A DNA stretch of 64,000 nt from Amyelois transitella (GCF_032362555.1 NC_083511.1:1736001-1800000), one strand, 5' to 3'. Shown: positions 1 through 11,134, counted from the stretch's first letter. Program-made: numbers and translations. Notes: generated from the sequence alone by a model not told the origin.

Positions 1-43
1 TTCTTGCATATACTTGATATCAAATACTTGTGTTCACTTCTAA

Positions 44-165
44 CTCACGATTATATTCCTTATGGGGTAGATAGAGACGACTATCTCAAAAAGACAGAAA
101 GGCCACGTTTAGCTGTATGGCTTAATGATTGAATTGAGATTCAAATAGTGACAATCTGCGAAATA
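44..165 (-). repeat. CATA-tailed SINE-like repeat (family A), partial
   Basis: Degraded copy of the 260-bp family described at 38287-38550. The block ATTGAGATTCAAATAGTGAC and the preceding GGCCACGTTTAGCTG are recognisable. The hairpin end is missing. In this list family A is '-' when the CATA tail is at the low coordinate and '+' when the TATG tail is at the high coordinate. Confidence 0.7.
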
Positions 166-186
166 ATATTATGACCGATAAGAATA

Positions 187-1660
187 TTTTTATGAATTTA
201 TTTATTTATTCTTTATTGTAAAGTACAATAGGTGGACTTAATGCTAATGACATTATTTAAACAGTCTACCATTGGGTTAAGAAGAGAACCTATATGTGTA
301 TAATAAATAATGTATAAAGATCAAAAATGTACTGGGACGCTACTGTAGGTATGTTTATTTTCTTTAAGAGTTGTCTTAACGAGTCTCTTGGTCCTAAGCC
401 GTAAATTGCGCGAACGGCCCTTTTCTGAATTATAAAAATAGTTTGTAATATCAGCCGCGCTACCCCATAAAAGTAAACCATAAGATAACATGCTATGAAA
501 ATAGCTGAAATAAACAAGCCTAGCTGTAGCTACATCTGTCAATTGTCGGATCCTCCTAACAGCATAAGTGGCAGAGCTAAGTCTATTGGAAAGTTTAGAA
601 ATATGAGCACCCCACTGTAGCTTTGCATCAATTATAATTCCTAAAAACTTTATATTTTCAACAAATTCTAATTTCTGGCCTTCCAGTATTATGTCAGTAT
701 TGGCCTGCCTTACGTTTGGAAGGGTAAATTTAATGCATTGGGTCTTATTAGCATTTAAAAGAAGATTGTTGGTTGAGAACCAGATAGATATGGCCGACAG
801 TATATTATTAACCGAACTTACATTTTCGCTATGGCGATCTAATTTAAATATTAAAGAAGTGTCATCGGCAAACAGCACTATACCCGCCTGTTTTTCCACC
901 ATAAAAGGCAGGTCATTGACATATATCAAGAAGAGGAATGGTCCTAAAATTGAGCCCTGAGGAACACCCATTGAGACGCTTGATCCGCTTGACTTTACTC
1001 CATTAATATCTACAGTTTGAAGCCTATCAGTCAAATAGGATGCCATTAGTTTAGTTGATTTGTGGTCAAACCCATATTGACGAAGTTTACGCAAAAGTGT
1101 CTGATGATCTACGCAATCAAATGCTTTAGAGAGATCGCAAAAGACTCCAACTGAATCCTGTGAGCTCTCCCACGCGTCATAGATTTGAGTAACAAGTGCT
1201 ACTCCCGCATCAGTGGTGGACTTCCCGGCAGTGAACCCATATTGTTGGGAATGGAAAATGTTATTGATTTTAAAATATTGTTGCATTTGATTAAGCATCA
1301 TCTTCTCAAACACCTTGCTCAAAACTGGCAATATAGAAATAGGTCTATAATTGCCAAGGACTGTTTTCTCCCCTTTTTTGAATAAAGGTATTAATTTACT
1401 ACATTTCATTAAATTTGGAAAAATACCCTCATCAATACATTCATTAAATATAAAAGCTAGATCAGATGCAATAATGTCTATGATTTGACTTATATGATAC
1501 TAACAGACATACCCCAATGGTCTTCAGACTTTTTCAAATTAAGTTGTTTGAACGCCTTTAATATATTATCAGAGTTAACATATTTAGATTTAAAGACAGA
1601 TTTGATGGGAGTTGTGTTATTATTAAGAAGACAGATTTGATGGGAGTTGTGTTATTATTA
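187..1660 (-). mobile_element. 5'-truncated LINE with reverse transcriptase (Jockey/CR1-like)
   Basis: The minus strand encodes most of a non-LTR reverse transcriptase. Visible RT motifs are DLSKAFDCVDHQTL, GVPQGSILGPFLFL and the catalytic FADD box (LFADDTSLIFK). The long open part covers about 1409-440; it extends upstream in frame through FNECIDEGIFPNLMK to about 1500. Near 445 the frame shifts, and the conserved C-terminal stretch IIQKRAVRAIYGLGPRDSL continues in another frame to about 290, so this copy is dead. The 3' end carries an AATAAA-like signal and a TTTA-rich tail at about 185-215. Neither the endonuclease domain nor ORF1 is present, as expected of 5' truncation. The family resemblance is from memory of Jockey/CR1-clade proteins; the exact clade is uncertain. 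Confidence 0.85.
1593..1660. repeat. 35-bp tandem duplication inside LINE
   Basis: A unit containing GATGGGAGTTGTGTTATTA occurs twice in direct succession (about 1593-1625 and 1628-1660). It lies at the broken 5' edge of the LINE copy, so it probably arose during or soon after insertion. Confidence 0.85.
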
Positions 1661-1677
1661 GAAGATTCAACTCGAAA

Positions 1678-1715
1678 TTAACGCGGACGAAGTCGCGGGC
1701 AACAGCTAGTATATA
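1678..1715 (-). repeat. Tip of 'CGCGACTTCGTCCGC' retroposon
   Basis: The string GCGGACGAAGTCGCGGGC followed by AACAGCTAGTA is the edge module of the lepidopteran retroposon family seen complete at 25345-25543 (family D). Only the edge remains here. Confidence 0.6.
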
Positions 1716-2137
1716 TGTCTAAGATCTGTTACATTACAAACAAAGAAAATTAACTTTTCTTAATGAAAGTAAGCAAGCTATGCCTAAAGTCGAGTTAACA
1801 TACAAATTTTCATGTACAAATACGAATCATATTTACATTTCCCTTACTGTAGTGTAGTCACCAGCACATATTGCTATCCTCAGACCTTTTTGCCACGGTA
1901 ACAGATGTCAAATTCCGATGTATTTGGTTGATATGCTCTTTTGTATACAAACAAAGACTCAAATGAGACTCCACCACAATAATCTTGCCGCCTGACACCG
2001 AGATTTTGAAACAGTGACACGAAAAACCACAAGCCTGAGGCTGATGTTATCTTCAGGCAGATTTGGGTAGTATTAAGGATGTTTAGGTGTATCTAAATGT
2101 TGCAAGATGAAAAATAACGTAATGTAATGTAACATAA

Positions 2138-2258
2138 CATATAGTCACGTCCACATCCCCTGCGGAACAGACAGAGCTAACAGTCATCCGCCGCTTGGCT
2201 TAATGATAGAATTGCGATTCAAATATTGACAGGTTGTTAGCCCATCGCCTAAAAGAGA
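2138..2258 (-). repeat. Family A repeat, partial
   Basis: It begins with ATAGTCACGTCCACATCCCC and continues through AATGATAGAATTG to the GCCCATCGCCTAAAAGAG block. The hairpin end is missing. Confidence 0.75.
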
Positions 2259-2424
2259 AAAATAAATATTATGAAATTAGTTCACTCTATTTAGTCCTAT
2301 GATTTTGTATTATTTATAATATTGGAACTAATTTTGATAAAATTAACTTTAAAATGAAGTCATTCTTTACGAGTAATAATTTTATTGTTTTCTAGGGGTG
2401 CAGTGTTTAGACAGTATTTAGGTC

Positions 2425-3195
2425 TGTAGCGGGAGCGATGATTCGGCTCGACCGCCACCAAAGGGAAGATCTTCCGCCAGGCTAGGTGTTATGCCTGGGG
2501 AACCGCGGCTCCGACGATGTTGTGTCGGAGGTTGTATATATAGCTCCAATCCTTGAAATCTCTGAAATCGCGATTTGGGTTCTTCGCTGCTATTGGCTGA
2601 GCGCGTCGATTTCTTCGAGATGATTGACAGTTGTTGTGTGATTTGATGTTGTCGACGAGTGGCGTAGAGATGTCGCCACAGTACTCCCCCCCAAGACCGG
2701 AGGTCTGAAGTCTTGAGCTTGCTGTGCAATCTGTGCTTCAGTTGTAGCTTGCAAGTGCCAGTTGTCTTCCAGTGAGTCGGAAGTTGCTCGAAGTCCTTGT
2801 GAGTCAGGAGTGAGCCGTTGCGTTGCTCGTAGTCTGCGGTGAGTCGAGACAGTAGAGAGCGAAGTCGACTTGTTGGCGCCGGTAGATATCGTGCAGAGCT
2901 GCCACGCTGGAGAGAAGAGCGGCCGTCGAAGAGATCCAGGCGTGGGCTGCGGTAGATGCGTCGGTCGCTGAAGTCGATGAGAGTGAGTGCGGGTGGAGAC
3001 AGGACCAGGAAGCTCGGTGAATCGGCTGCGATGGACCTTCTGCGATACCCAGTTGCTGGCTTGCTGTGAGACTGCTTGCAGAGTGAGGAGTGATGCTGAG
3101 GATTGGAGTTGTTGAGCGCGTCGATTTCTTCGAGATGATTGACAGTTGTTGTGTGATTTGATGTTGTCGACGAGTGGCGTAGAGATGTCGCCACA
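2425..3195 (-). mobile_element. LTR retrotransposon fossil (LTR plus internal remnant)
   Basis: Read on the minus strand, 2680-2425 is a roughly 256-bp LTR that starts TGTGGCGACATC and ends CGCTACA (TG...CA termini). Just before it is a polypurine tract (G-run at about 2683-2692). About 85 bp matching the start of the same LTR recur at 3195-3111, at the other side of a roughly 430-bp internal remnant. The order LTR start, internal piece, polypurine tract, LTR fits a heavily deleted LTR element. No pol or capsid domain was recognised, so the superfamily (Ty3-like or other) is not assigned. The element is broken and most of its coding region is absent. The GC content is higher than in the surroundings. 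Confidence 0.7.
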
Positions 3196-3196
3196 G

Positions 3197-3290
3197 GTCT
3201 ATCACTTATTTATCCCTTACGGGGTAGACAGAGCTAGTTGTCTCGGTGACAGGTTGCTGGCCCATCTTCTACAAGAAAACCTTCCTTGTT
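3197..3290 (-). repeat. Family A repeat, partial
   Basis: Contains ATCCCTTACGGGGTAGACAG, then a deletion, then GACAGGTTGCTGGCCCATC. It abuts the LTR fossil directly. Confidence 0.65.
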
Positions 3291-3514
3291 TTTTTTAGGT
3301 TAGTGGCACAATATGCTTTTCATAACAGAAGCTTGCTTCACACGACAATATGATATTTTCTCTGTGTAAACGTATTTCCGAAGTGTAAACACTTGTAGAT
3401 CGATAAAGCAATCATGGTACTACAAAATGAAATAATATGATTTATGTCAGGTCGCGAAATAGATCGCTTTACAGGTGACTTAAGTGAGAAATAGTAAGTC
3501 TATTTAACGAAATG

Positions 3515-3625
3515 TAATATAAATATAAGTCCGCCTATTGTACTTACAAATTGTATTTATTTATTTATGTACACAAAATTATATACAGTTGTATATTGTA
3601 ATTGTTACAATAAAGAATAATTAAT
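3515..3625 (+). repeat. 3' end of LINE family (AATAAA/TTTA tail)
   Basis: TAAGTCCGCCTATTGTACTT followed by a TTTA-rich tract matches the 3' terminus of the LINE at 187-1660, in the opposite orientation. A similar piece lies at 10375-10450. Confidence 0.6.
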
Positions 3626-3694
3626 AAATAGATAAATATAGGTAGTGATGTACGAGCTAGGTCTTAAAGGTTGGTTTCTCCCGGAATCTCAAAT

Positions 3695-3790
3695 GCATAC
3701 CTTGAGCTAAACGCGGCCTTTCAGTCTTTTCAAGGCTGTTGGGTCTGTCTACCCCGCATGGGATATAGACGTGATTATACATATGTATGT
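3695..3790 (+). repeat. Family A repeat, partial
   Basis: Tail half of the family: TCAGTCTTTTCAAGGCTGTT, then CTACCCCGCATGGGATATAG and a short TATG tail. Confidence 0.7.
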
Positions 3791-4039
3791 TCTAATTCAA
3801 GATAAATATATATGTATATATATATATGTATCTGAAGCGAAAAGATAAAAAAATAAAGTAGTATGTAGCGGATGCCCGCAGTTTGTTAAACCGAGTCGGC
3901 TTGAACAAAGCTTTTTCATCCCACAGGAGAGTTCGCGGAGACTTAACGAAGCTCTCAAAGCTTACTTGACGACGAGTCGTTAAGCCCCGTATGTGATTAT
4001 TGCTATTTACTAACAACTGTCCAAAAATACTATTTAAAT

Positions 4040-4125
4040 ATTTTATTTCAAAACTTTATTGCACCTAAAATTATTTACAATAGGTGGACCTAAAGTCATA
4101 AGGCATTCATTACCAGCCGGGATCA
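4040..4125 (-). repeat. LINE 3'-end fragment
   Basis: Contains ACAATAGGTGGACCTAAAG and GGCATTCATTACCAG, matching the 3' UTR of the LINE at 187-1660 in the same orientation. Confidence 0.55.
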
Positions 4126-4162
4126 AACTGAAATTGAAAATTGAGTTGTTAAAAACAAAGAC

Positions 4163-4386
4163 TGATTCGGCTCGACCGCGCCACCAAAGGGAAGATCTTC
4201 CGCCAGGCTAGGTGTTATGCCTGGGGAACCGCGCGACAGACGATGTTGAGTAGGAGGTTGTATTTATGCTCCAATCCGTGAAATCTTTGTAATCGCGAAT
4301 AAGACACTTCGCTGCTATTGGCTGAGCGCTTCATTTTCTTCGCTGTGATTGACAGTTGATTTGTGACATTAGCGATGTCGGCACAA
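4163..4386 (-). mobile_element. Second LTR fossil, solo-LTR-like
   Basis: About 220 bp closely related to the LTR at 2425-2680. Shared blocks include GGGAAGATCTTCCGCCAGGC, GGTGTTATGCCTGGGGAACC and GATTGACAGTTG. No internal region accompanies it. It is a diverged, older copy of the same family. Confidence 0.7.
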
Positions 4387-4887
4387 GATTAATTTGAGAT
4401 AGATATTACACATTCTAAGATAAAACACGCATACATGAAAATAATCTTCATATATAAGTATTGAGTAACACAGGTAACACACACATATATAAGTTTTAAT
4501 AATTAATATAGTTTTTTAGTAACAAATAATGACTACCATATTTTATTAATAAATATAGTCCTAAATACTGCTATTATTATAAACACCCGTAATCGTTTGT
4601 GACCTCTTTGCAGATAAACCACTGACACATAGAAAAAGGGCTTTCCCTTTCACCCTTTAGGTATGGAACCCTAAAAAATGAGAGTACAAGGGAGACGCGA
4701 AGTTTTCATTAGTGTATGTTGTTGACACAAACGAAAATATGGTACCTCAGGGCTTTGGAGCAATTCCACACGTCGTCGAAATAATTTCATGCTATATTCA
4801 ATTTTGGAAGGATATCTATAACAAAAGTTATAGATCCTTCGTTACTCATCTGGTTCACTGGAAGAGATCTCTTCATGGGGTATATCA

Positions 4888-5232
4888 TACATACATGCAT
4901 CACGTCTATATCCCTTGCGGGGTAGACAGTCTTGAAGAGTATTGGTTAGTATTCAAAGTAATGTACATAACTACGAAAATAGTCATTGGAACGTGGCCGT
5001 GGTGGGATTCGAACACATCCCTTAAATAAATTGTACAGCTTGATATATCCCAACAACAAATGACTAAGGGATAGGCTTATAAACTTGGGATTCTTCTTTA
5101 AGGCGATGGGCTAGCAACCTGACACTGTTTGAATCTCAATTCTATCACTAAGCTAAACAGCTGAACGGGACCTATTGGTCTTTTCAAGACTTTTGACTTT
5201 GTCTACCCGGTAAGGGATAAATACATACATAA
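4888..5232. repeat. Two facing family A fragments
   Basis: A '-' fragment (CATCACGTCTATATCCCTTG, about 4888-4935) is followed by a '+' fragment at about 5066-5232 that runs from GGCTTATAAACTTGGGATTC to the closing AAGGGATAAATACATACAT. The roughly 130 bp between them are unassigned. Confidence 0.65.
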
Positions 5233-5239
5233 TTATAGG

Positions 5240-5587
5240 GCAGTTCCACTCTTATCAGCTATTACGTAGTCATCGGAAAACATATGTACCTTAACCGACT
5301 CTCAAAATGAAGGTATAAGTATAGTACTTAGGTATTTACTTACACTTATATAGTTACATCTTAATCCTTTTAAACTAAATAATATCGGAAAACAGAGTGA
5401 TCTGCATGAAAACTCGTTCATCGTTATAAATACATGATTAAGAAGCAATTTATGTTTTGTAGGGATGTCAAGGTCAGGGTTTGATGTGGGTTGGGATAAC
5501 TCACAGAGCACGGAAGGTCTCTATGTGGAAGCGTGATTTGTGGTCGGGTTTATACCCAAAAATAAAAAAAAACATTTGACGAATGGA
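5240..5587. other. Gene-free stretch
   Basis: AT-rich sequence with no recognised repeat, coding exon or RNA gene. The short open frames here lack codon structure and splice context. Confidence 0.5.
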
Positions 5588-5740
5588 ACATACATACATA
5601 CATATCACGTCTATATCCCTTGCGGGGCAGACAGAGCCAACAGTCTTGAAAAGATTGATCGGCCACGTTAAGCTATTTGGCTTAATGATAGAATTGAGAT
5701 TCAAATAGTGACAGGTTGCTAGACCATCGCCTAAAAAAGA
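5588..5740 (-). repeat. Family A repeat, partial
   Basis: (CATA)n, then CACGTCTATATCCCTTGCGG, the internal hairpin CAGTCTTGAAAAGATTG and GGCTTAATGATAGAATTG; the last third is missing. Confidence 0.75.
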
Positions 5741-5813
5741 ATCCCAAGAAAACAGATTCCAATTCTAATGGAATAAACATTATGATAAATAAAAATAAAT
5801 GTGTATAATCATT

Positions 5814-6045
5814 CAAACATCACGTCTAAATCCCTTACTGTTTAGACACAGCCAACAGTGTCGAGAAGACTAAAAGGCCACGTTCAGCTGCACATGACTT
5901 GATGATGGAATTGAGTTTTAGACAGTGAAACGTTGCTATAGCCTAAGAACCCTTAGTTGTTTTATGCTATCCCTTAGTCGCCGTTTACGTGATCCATTGG
6001 AAGTGGTCCTTTTTTTATTGGTGCTGGGAACTACACGGCATATGA
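5814..6045 (-). repeat. Family A repeat, near full length, diverged
   Basis: Runs from CATCACGTCTAAATCCCTTA to GGTGCTGGGAACTACACGGC. It has many substitutions relative to the younger copies in Ir93a. Confidence 0.75.
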
Positions 6046-6524
6046 TACGGTGATATGTACTATAAGGTAATTATTTTATATCTGTGACTATAAACGTACC
6101 CCGCCTGTCTTAGATTCGAGATTTCACACCGTAGGAGGCGACTAAATATCATGAAGTCTTTTAAAAAGAAGGAAGCACAGTAACCACACTCCCAAATGTT
6201 GCAGTAATAATGACAAATACTGCAGTAAATTATAAAATATCGCCGCTTCTTCGCTCTTAATAGGCGGCCGTTACTTTAAAGGTCATTAAATGGTATACTT
6301 TCGTGGTATTCAGCTGCAATAGAAATATGACAAACTGTATGGTCGTATAAATTTATTATTAAAATTGATAGCATTCAAAGATTTATACTCGTACGATCAA
6401 GGCGGAAATTGAATTGAAAATTATAACCTCTATTAAAAGGTAGTTTAAATAATTAAAGACTTGCCTGTTTACAATAGAAATTGATATAAAAAGGAATTGT
6501 ACGAAATGGAAAAAATTAAAATTC

Positions 6525-6662
6525 ACTCTCCACATCTTATTTTCATGTTGGCTGGAAGAGATCCCACTTAGGGATAAGCCCGCCTTTGTACTGTACTACT
6601 GTTTTATATTTGTAATGTAATCCTGTTCTGTTCACTAAGAACAATAAAGGATTTACTTACTT
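6525..6662 (+). repeat. LINE 3'-end type repeat (family G)
   Basis: GTTGGCTGGAAGAGATCCCA, then GGGATAAGCCCGCCTTTGTA, then ACAATAAAGGATTTACTTAC: a shared 3' end with a poly(A)-signal-like tail. Related copies lie at 15120-15290 (+) and 22715-22872 (-), with pieces at 4845-4880 and 61975-62045. Confidence 0.65.
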
Positions 6663-6801
6663 ACTAAAGATAACGATCAAAAAGTTGTTTTGCCTTAATA
6701 TCTTTTGTTGAACAAATATATAAAGGCAAAATAACTTTTTGCCTGATAAGAGAAATTTGACTGTGAATATATGTCACGATTTCTATATATTCATTCATTC
6801 G

Positions 6802-7042
6802 TATAATCACATCTATATCCCTTGCGACGTAGACAGAGCCAGCAGTCCTGATAGGCCACGTTCAGCTGTTAGGCTTACTAATAGAATTGAAATTCAAATA
6901 GTGACAGGTTGCTAATCCGTCCCCAAAAAGAAGAATCACAATTTTATAAGTTTCTCCCTTAGTCGCCTTTTACCACATCCATAGGAACGGGATGGAGTGG
7001 TCCTATTCTTTTTGTTTATTGGTGCCGCAAACCACACGGCAC
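6802..7042 (-). repeat. Family A repeat, near full length
   Basis: From AATCACATCTATATCCCTTG to GGTGCCGCAAACCACACGGC, with both the tail side and the hairpin end present. Confidence 0.85.
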
Positions 7043-7134
7043 TACCTATCCATATACAATGTTGATTTTTTGTAACTATTTTTCATAACTTATCATCTTC
7101 TCCAACAATACACTATATAAATAAGTTATACATT

Positions 7135-7325
7135 AGCATGTAACGTTGTCCAAGCCATCCGCATTGCGACTGTACACCCAGCGCAGCATCCCCAGCGCTC
7201 TTTGTTACGAAGCGCGGCCATTTCGTGTTCAACGCTAATAGCAGGGGTGTACGCCGTTAGCCGCTAAGTGATTATGCTGAAACTCGAGTCTCTCGTGGGA
7301 TGAGTTTGAATTACATAGGACTTGT
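7135..7325. other. Moderately GC-rich unassigned segment
   Basis: About 190 bp around CACCCAGCGCAGCATCCCCA is richer in GC than its flanks. No open frame with splice consensus was found. It could be a worn piece of an older element. Confidence 0.3.
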
Positions 7326-7570
7326 ATAACGTTTTTTCATATAGTGGGGAAGACAAGGTCTTGCGTTATTAAACAGAGGCGTTTGAGGTTTATAGTAAGG
7401 AAATTTGTTAATAAATATAAATAAAATTTTCGTTCCTGACATAAAATACGGCACAATGTATTGCTGCCTCTCCCAAAAATTCATTGAGAATTGGTGTTTA
7501 TTTAGAATTTCTTAATTTATGACAATATCTTGAGAATATTGAACCCACTGAGTATCCCTAAATAGTATAC

Positions 7571-7817
7571 ATATATAGTCACGTCTATATCCCTTGAGGG
7601 GCCGACAGAGCCAACAGTCTTGAAAAGACTGAAAGGCCATGTTAAGCTTTTTGGCTTGATGATCGCATTTAGACTCAAATAGTGACAGGTTGCTAGGCCA
7701 ACGCCTAAAAGAAGCATTCCAAGTTTATCCTATCCCTTAGTCGCCTGTTACGACAGTCATGGGAAAGAGAATTATTGGTCCTATTCTTTTTTTATTGGTG
7801 CCGGGAACCACACGGCT
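7571..7817 (-). repeat. Family A repeat, near full length
   Basis: TATAGTCACGTCTATATCCC through to GGTGCCGGGAACCACACGGC. Confidence 0.85.
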
Positions 7818-7819
7818 CT

Positions 7820-9095
7820 CATAGTAAAATTACGTGTATTGATTTCAGAATGGGTCCAAATTATAACTATTTAAATGTCTACGAGACTATTGGTTCTGCA
7901 TATAATGTACAACTTGATTTTTGCATGAATAAAATCCGGGAAATTTTACTTGCGTTGCGGGAGCCGTAAAATTTCAGATTTTATGGGTCTTTTCCCAGCT
8001 GAGTTGGTAACCCTAGTTAGAACCTGTGTTCAAGTTCATGATGGTTGCAACGCAGACACTTAAGTATGACCTTTCTTTATTGCTCTCGCCTGTTAATGAC
8101 TTAATAAACACATAATATAACACTATAGTTTTATTGGTCTTCCTACCCCTTGTGTTACGTGGAGAAACTTATGTTATGGATTTACTCAATATGTTATCTC
8201 AATTCGGCCAGTCTTCTGGCATAAAGTGATCTTCGAGTTTTGGCTATTGCTTCTATAGTTTTGTGGTCAAACAGGCACTTTAAATGAGCTAGAACCTTGG
8301 TTAGTAGGCAGTACTGGCTGGAAAGTGAACGAAATTTAAAAAAAAACTTAAAGTGGAATACGAGCGCAATGCCGAATTTAAATTTTGTTGCCTCTAATTT
8401 AGTGTTTATGTTTATTTAAGTCCTTTTAATTTGATAACTTTATCAGTACGTATTGAAAAAGTGAAAATATATTAATGCATTAAGAATGCACACTGCGCAA
8501 TTTAAATAGCTTATTCTGCAGTTTTCTTCAAAACGGCTCTTCGCTGTTTGTGCAATAGACTTTGTTACCTAGTGTTCAAAGGAGGTATCATGGACGTATG
8601 TAGTAAAGTGACTCTGGACTTGACATTAAACAAGTATTGAGATTTTTCGTACTCGCGATATTATTTATACTCTCCTTTCATATCTTTTTATTATACATTA
8701 TGGACGTCTTCCAAGTTTGCAAGCATTTATTTTAAACGTACCCTTCTTCCAATTATTTGTCAATAAAAAAGTTCACCTGCCTCCATTTTTCGTTTCGTAA
8801 AATAATCAATGTTTTGATCAAGGGGATTTGCCGGCATAGTCGGTGTTGCTCACCTTTCAAGCGTATCAATCAAATACATTAGTCGTTTACATCTTATATC
8901 AGACGATAAATAGATCGTAACTCTGCCAACTGCATGTCGAAACTAATTATATCCAGACGTACGCATCTTACGAAACCATTGCACTCAATGAAACATTTTA
9001 TTTTAAACCTGTAAAAATAGTTCCGTACTCGTTTACGTCAAACTCTAGTATTCCAGTCCAGCTGTTGTTTATAAATATTAAAATTAATCTTACCT
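7820..9095. other. Gene-free AT-rich stretch
   Basis: No recognised gene, RNA or repeat. A few short open frames have no family resemblance or splice context. Confidence 0.45.
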
Positions 9096-9096
9096 C

Positions 9097-9352
9097 GTGA
9101 CATTCCAAGTTCAAAACACAGTTTTTTTTCTCCATACGAACACAAAACGAATTCCATTATTCAAAGTTTAAAAACTCACCAGTAATTTTTTGCGGGTTCC
9201 AGGTTTTTCAGGATTCCGAATTTAAGCCTACCCTAGTGACGTTCAAAATTCAAAACACATTTTTTTCTCCGTACGACCACAACACAAATCCGTTTTCGAA
9301 AATTAAAAACTCACCATTTAATTTCTCCGGTGTTTCAGGATTCCGAATTTGA
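9097..9352. repeat. Diverged tandem duplication (about 125-140 bp unit)
   Basis: Two adjacent units share the ordered blocks AAAACACA, TTTTTTCTCC, TACGA-CACAA, AAAACTCACC and CAGGATTCCGAATTT (about 9105-9228 and 9248-9350). Read on the minus strand, each unit contains the splice-donor-like string GGTGAGTTTTTA. The second unit borders the GC-rich island at 9340-9560. Confidence 0.75.
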
Positions 9353-9462
9353 AGGGGGAAGTCGGTTCCGACTTCTTCCGACCGCGGGCACGGGATGTAG
9401 GCGTACTGTTTTTTTGTCGGCGCCGGCACGGGCGCGACGCGATGCTTGCCGCGCTCGGCCAT
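9250..9462 (-). CDS. Possible first exon on minus strand (unrecognised)
   Basis: A minus-strand ATG at 9462 opens a frame in GC-rich DNA. It begins MAERGKHRVAPVPAPTKKQY and reaches NPETPEKLN, followed at once by a good donor (ATG|GTGAGT near 9314). An ATG frame inside a CpG-rich island ending at a consensus donor is what a first coding exon looks like. However, I recognise no family, and no acceptor exon was identified downstream. The GC-rich DNA is also open in other frames on both strands, which weakens the case. Alternative: chance open frame in a CpG island. Confidence 0.25.
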   Translation of the reverse strand: MAERGKHRVAPVPAPTKKQYAYIPCPRSEEVGTDFPLQIRNPETPEKLNGEFLIFENGFVLWSYGEKNVF

Positions 9463-9560
9463 CCGGCGTCTGGCCGGCGAGTGCCGCCGGTGCCGGCCGC
9501 GGCCGAATGCCGTCGACGGCAGTCGCAGTACGCTATTGATAACCGTGCGTGCGAATTTTT
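9340..9560. promoter_or_regulatory. GC-rich CpG island
   Basis: About 220 bp very rich in CG dinucleotides (for example GGCGCCGGCACGGGCGCGAC) in an otherwise AT-rich region. It may mark a promoter or first exon of an unrecognised gene. Confidence 0.45.
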
Positions 9561-10135
9561 GCTGAAGGAAATTTCTTTACGCAATTTTGCGGTTTGGTCA
9601 CCGTGTGCGGATATTTGCCTTATAAAATATTAACCGGCGGCTTAGCTACCGTGTAAAAAGCCTCTGTTATTGGGATACCTATGTAAACTAATAGTAGGTA
9701 TTACTGTAAAGTTTTATTCGTAATTCCACTAGTTCGTAAAAGAGTTATAAGGAAAGATGTAGTCTCTACTTAACCGTCCGAGAAAGAGGCATGATTTTAT
9801 GTATTTATATTATCTAGTAACGAACATAGGAATTTTCGCATTTATTATGCTGATTTTTTTTACTATCACAGAGAAGTGGTTTCTTTTGCATAAGAACGGT
9901 CAACGGTATTTTAAAACGTTGCTTTAGGAGCCTTAATGATACTTTTTATCAAAAAATCAGAATTATTAAAAATGAATTAAATGAAAGGTTGATTTTACAG
10001 GCAGGTGCCCCAACATTATAATTAGAAATCTATTTTCGGAAGGGTAGGAAAGGTAAGGGTAGAAATCGGTTTTTAATCGTTTGTAAAATGAAATCGCTCC
10101 CGGATATAATGTTAGACCTTTGTAATGTCATCTAA
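9561..10135. other. Gene-free AT-rich stretch
   Basis: No gene or repeat recognised beyond short low-complexity tracts. Confidence 0.4.
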
Positions 10136-10325
10136 TCTTATATATAAAATTCTCGTGTCACAATGTTCGTTCCCGTACTACTCCGAAAAGGCTTGACCGA
10201 TTTTCATGAAATTTTCTGAGCATATTGAATAGGTCTAAGAATCGGCCAACATTTTTCATATCCCTAAATTACTTACTTAAAAATTATTTATATGGCAAAA
10301 AAAACGTTTGCCGTGACAGCTAGTT
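10136..10325 (+). repeat. Interspersed repeat (family F)
   Basis: Shares the ordered blocks TCACAATGTTCGTTCCCGTA, GGCTTGACCGATTTTCATGA, AAGAATCGGCCAACAT and TTATTTATATGGCAAAA with 13590-13802, ending GTGACAGCTAGTT. This is a common lepidopteran non-coding repeat; I cannot say from this window whether it is Helitron- or LINE-derived. Confidence 0.7.
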
Positions 10326-10887
10326 TACTATAAGTATGTTTATTATACTTTCATTATTTTCAATCACTTATACAACGGTAGACTGTTAGATTATGCTATT
10401 AGCATTAAGTCCGCCTGTTTTATTTTACAAATAAATGTAACAAGAAGGAATAAATAAAATAAAATTTCAAGTTTAACTTTACATCTTGAGAAAAATACAA
10501 TTTTTAGAGTATAATTAGGTATTTATGTTTGCGCGTAACACCTCCTCTTTGTCATCTAGACAAATTAAATATTATTAGAACCAAAACAAATTTTAAAAAT
10601 GCATAGAGTTACGTAATATTCGTGCTTAGCCAACTTTTTGAGGCCAAACTAGATATTTTAAAGACAACATCTTAACAAAACCAGATGTTTTCACAAAATA
10701 TAGCTACCGCTATAGGACTATGTAGACACTAAACAGACAATTTCGAAAATAAGAACGTTATCATACATACATATGCGGAGAATTTCGCGCCAAAACACAA
10801 ATCTAGTACATAATTACATATGCTACATTTTTGTAATAAGAAACAAGTGCTTTTTCTTTTTTCTTTTAACTATTATTATAGTTTACA

Positions 10888-11134
10888 TAAATAAATAGGT
10901 ATTTACGGAACAAATTATACAGATTGAGTTAGCCTCGAAGTAAGTTCGAGACTTGCGTTACGAGATACTAATTCAACGATACTATATTTTATAATAAATA
11001 TATATAAATATATATATATACATCCAAGATCCTGGCCAATCAGAAAACGTTCTTTTCTCATCATGCCCTGGCCGGGATTCGAACCCGGGACCTCCGGTGT
11101 CACAGACACGCGCTACCGCTGCGCCACAGCGGCC
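10888..11134 (-). mobile_element. tRNA-derived SINE
   Basis: The minus-strand head starts GCGGCCGCTGTGGCGCAGCG. It contains an A box (TGGCGCAGCGG) and a B box (GGGTTCGAATCC) of RNA polymerase III type. A unique body follows, containing GTTGAATTAGTATCTCGTAA and GAACTTACTTCGAGGCTAAC, and the tail is TTTA-rich. Four near-full copies lie in the window, so this is a SINE and not a functional tRNA gene. Confidence 0.9.

Noticed and set aside
2418-3194. 258-codon open frame on minus strand
   Set aside because: It runs through the LTR and internal remnant of the fossil element, and the GC-rich sequence is open in more than one frame. No domain recognised.
11078-11134. tRNA gene on minus strand (A and B boxes, CCGGGTTCGAATCC)
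   Set aside because: The same head occurs in four copies, each followed by the same non-tRNA body and TTTA tail, and some copies carry box changes. It is a SINE.
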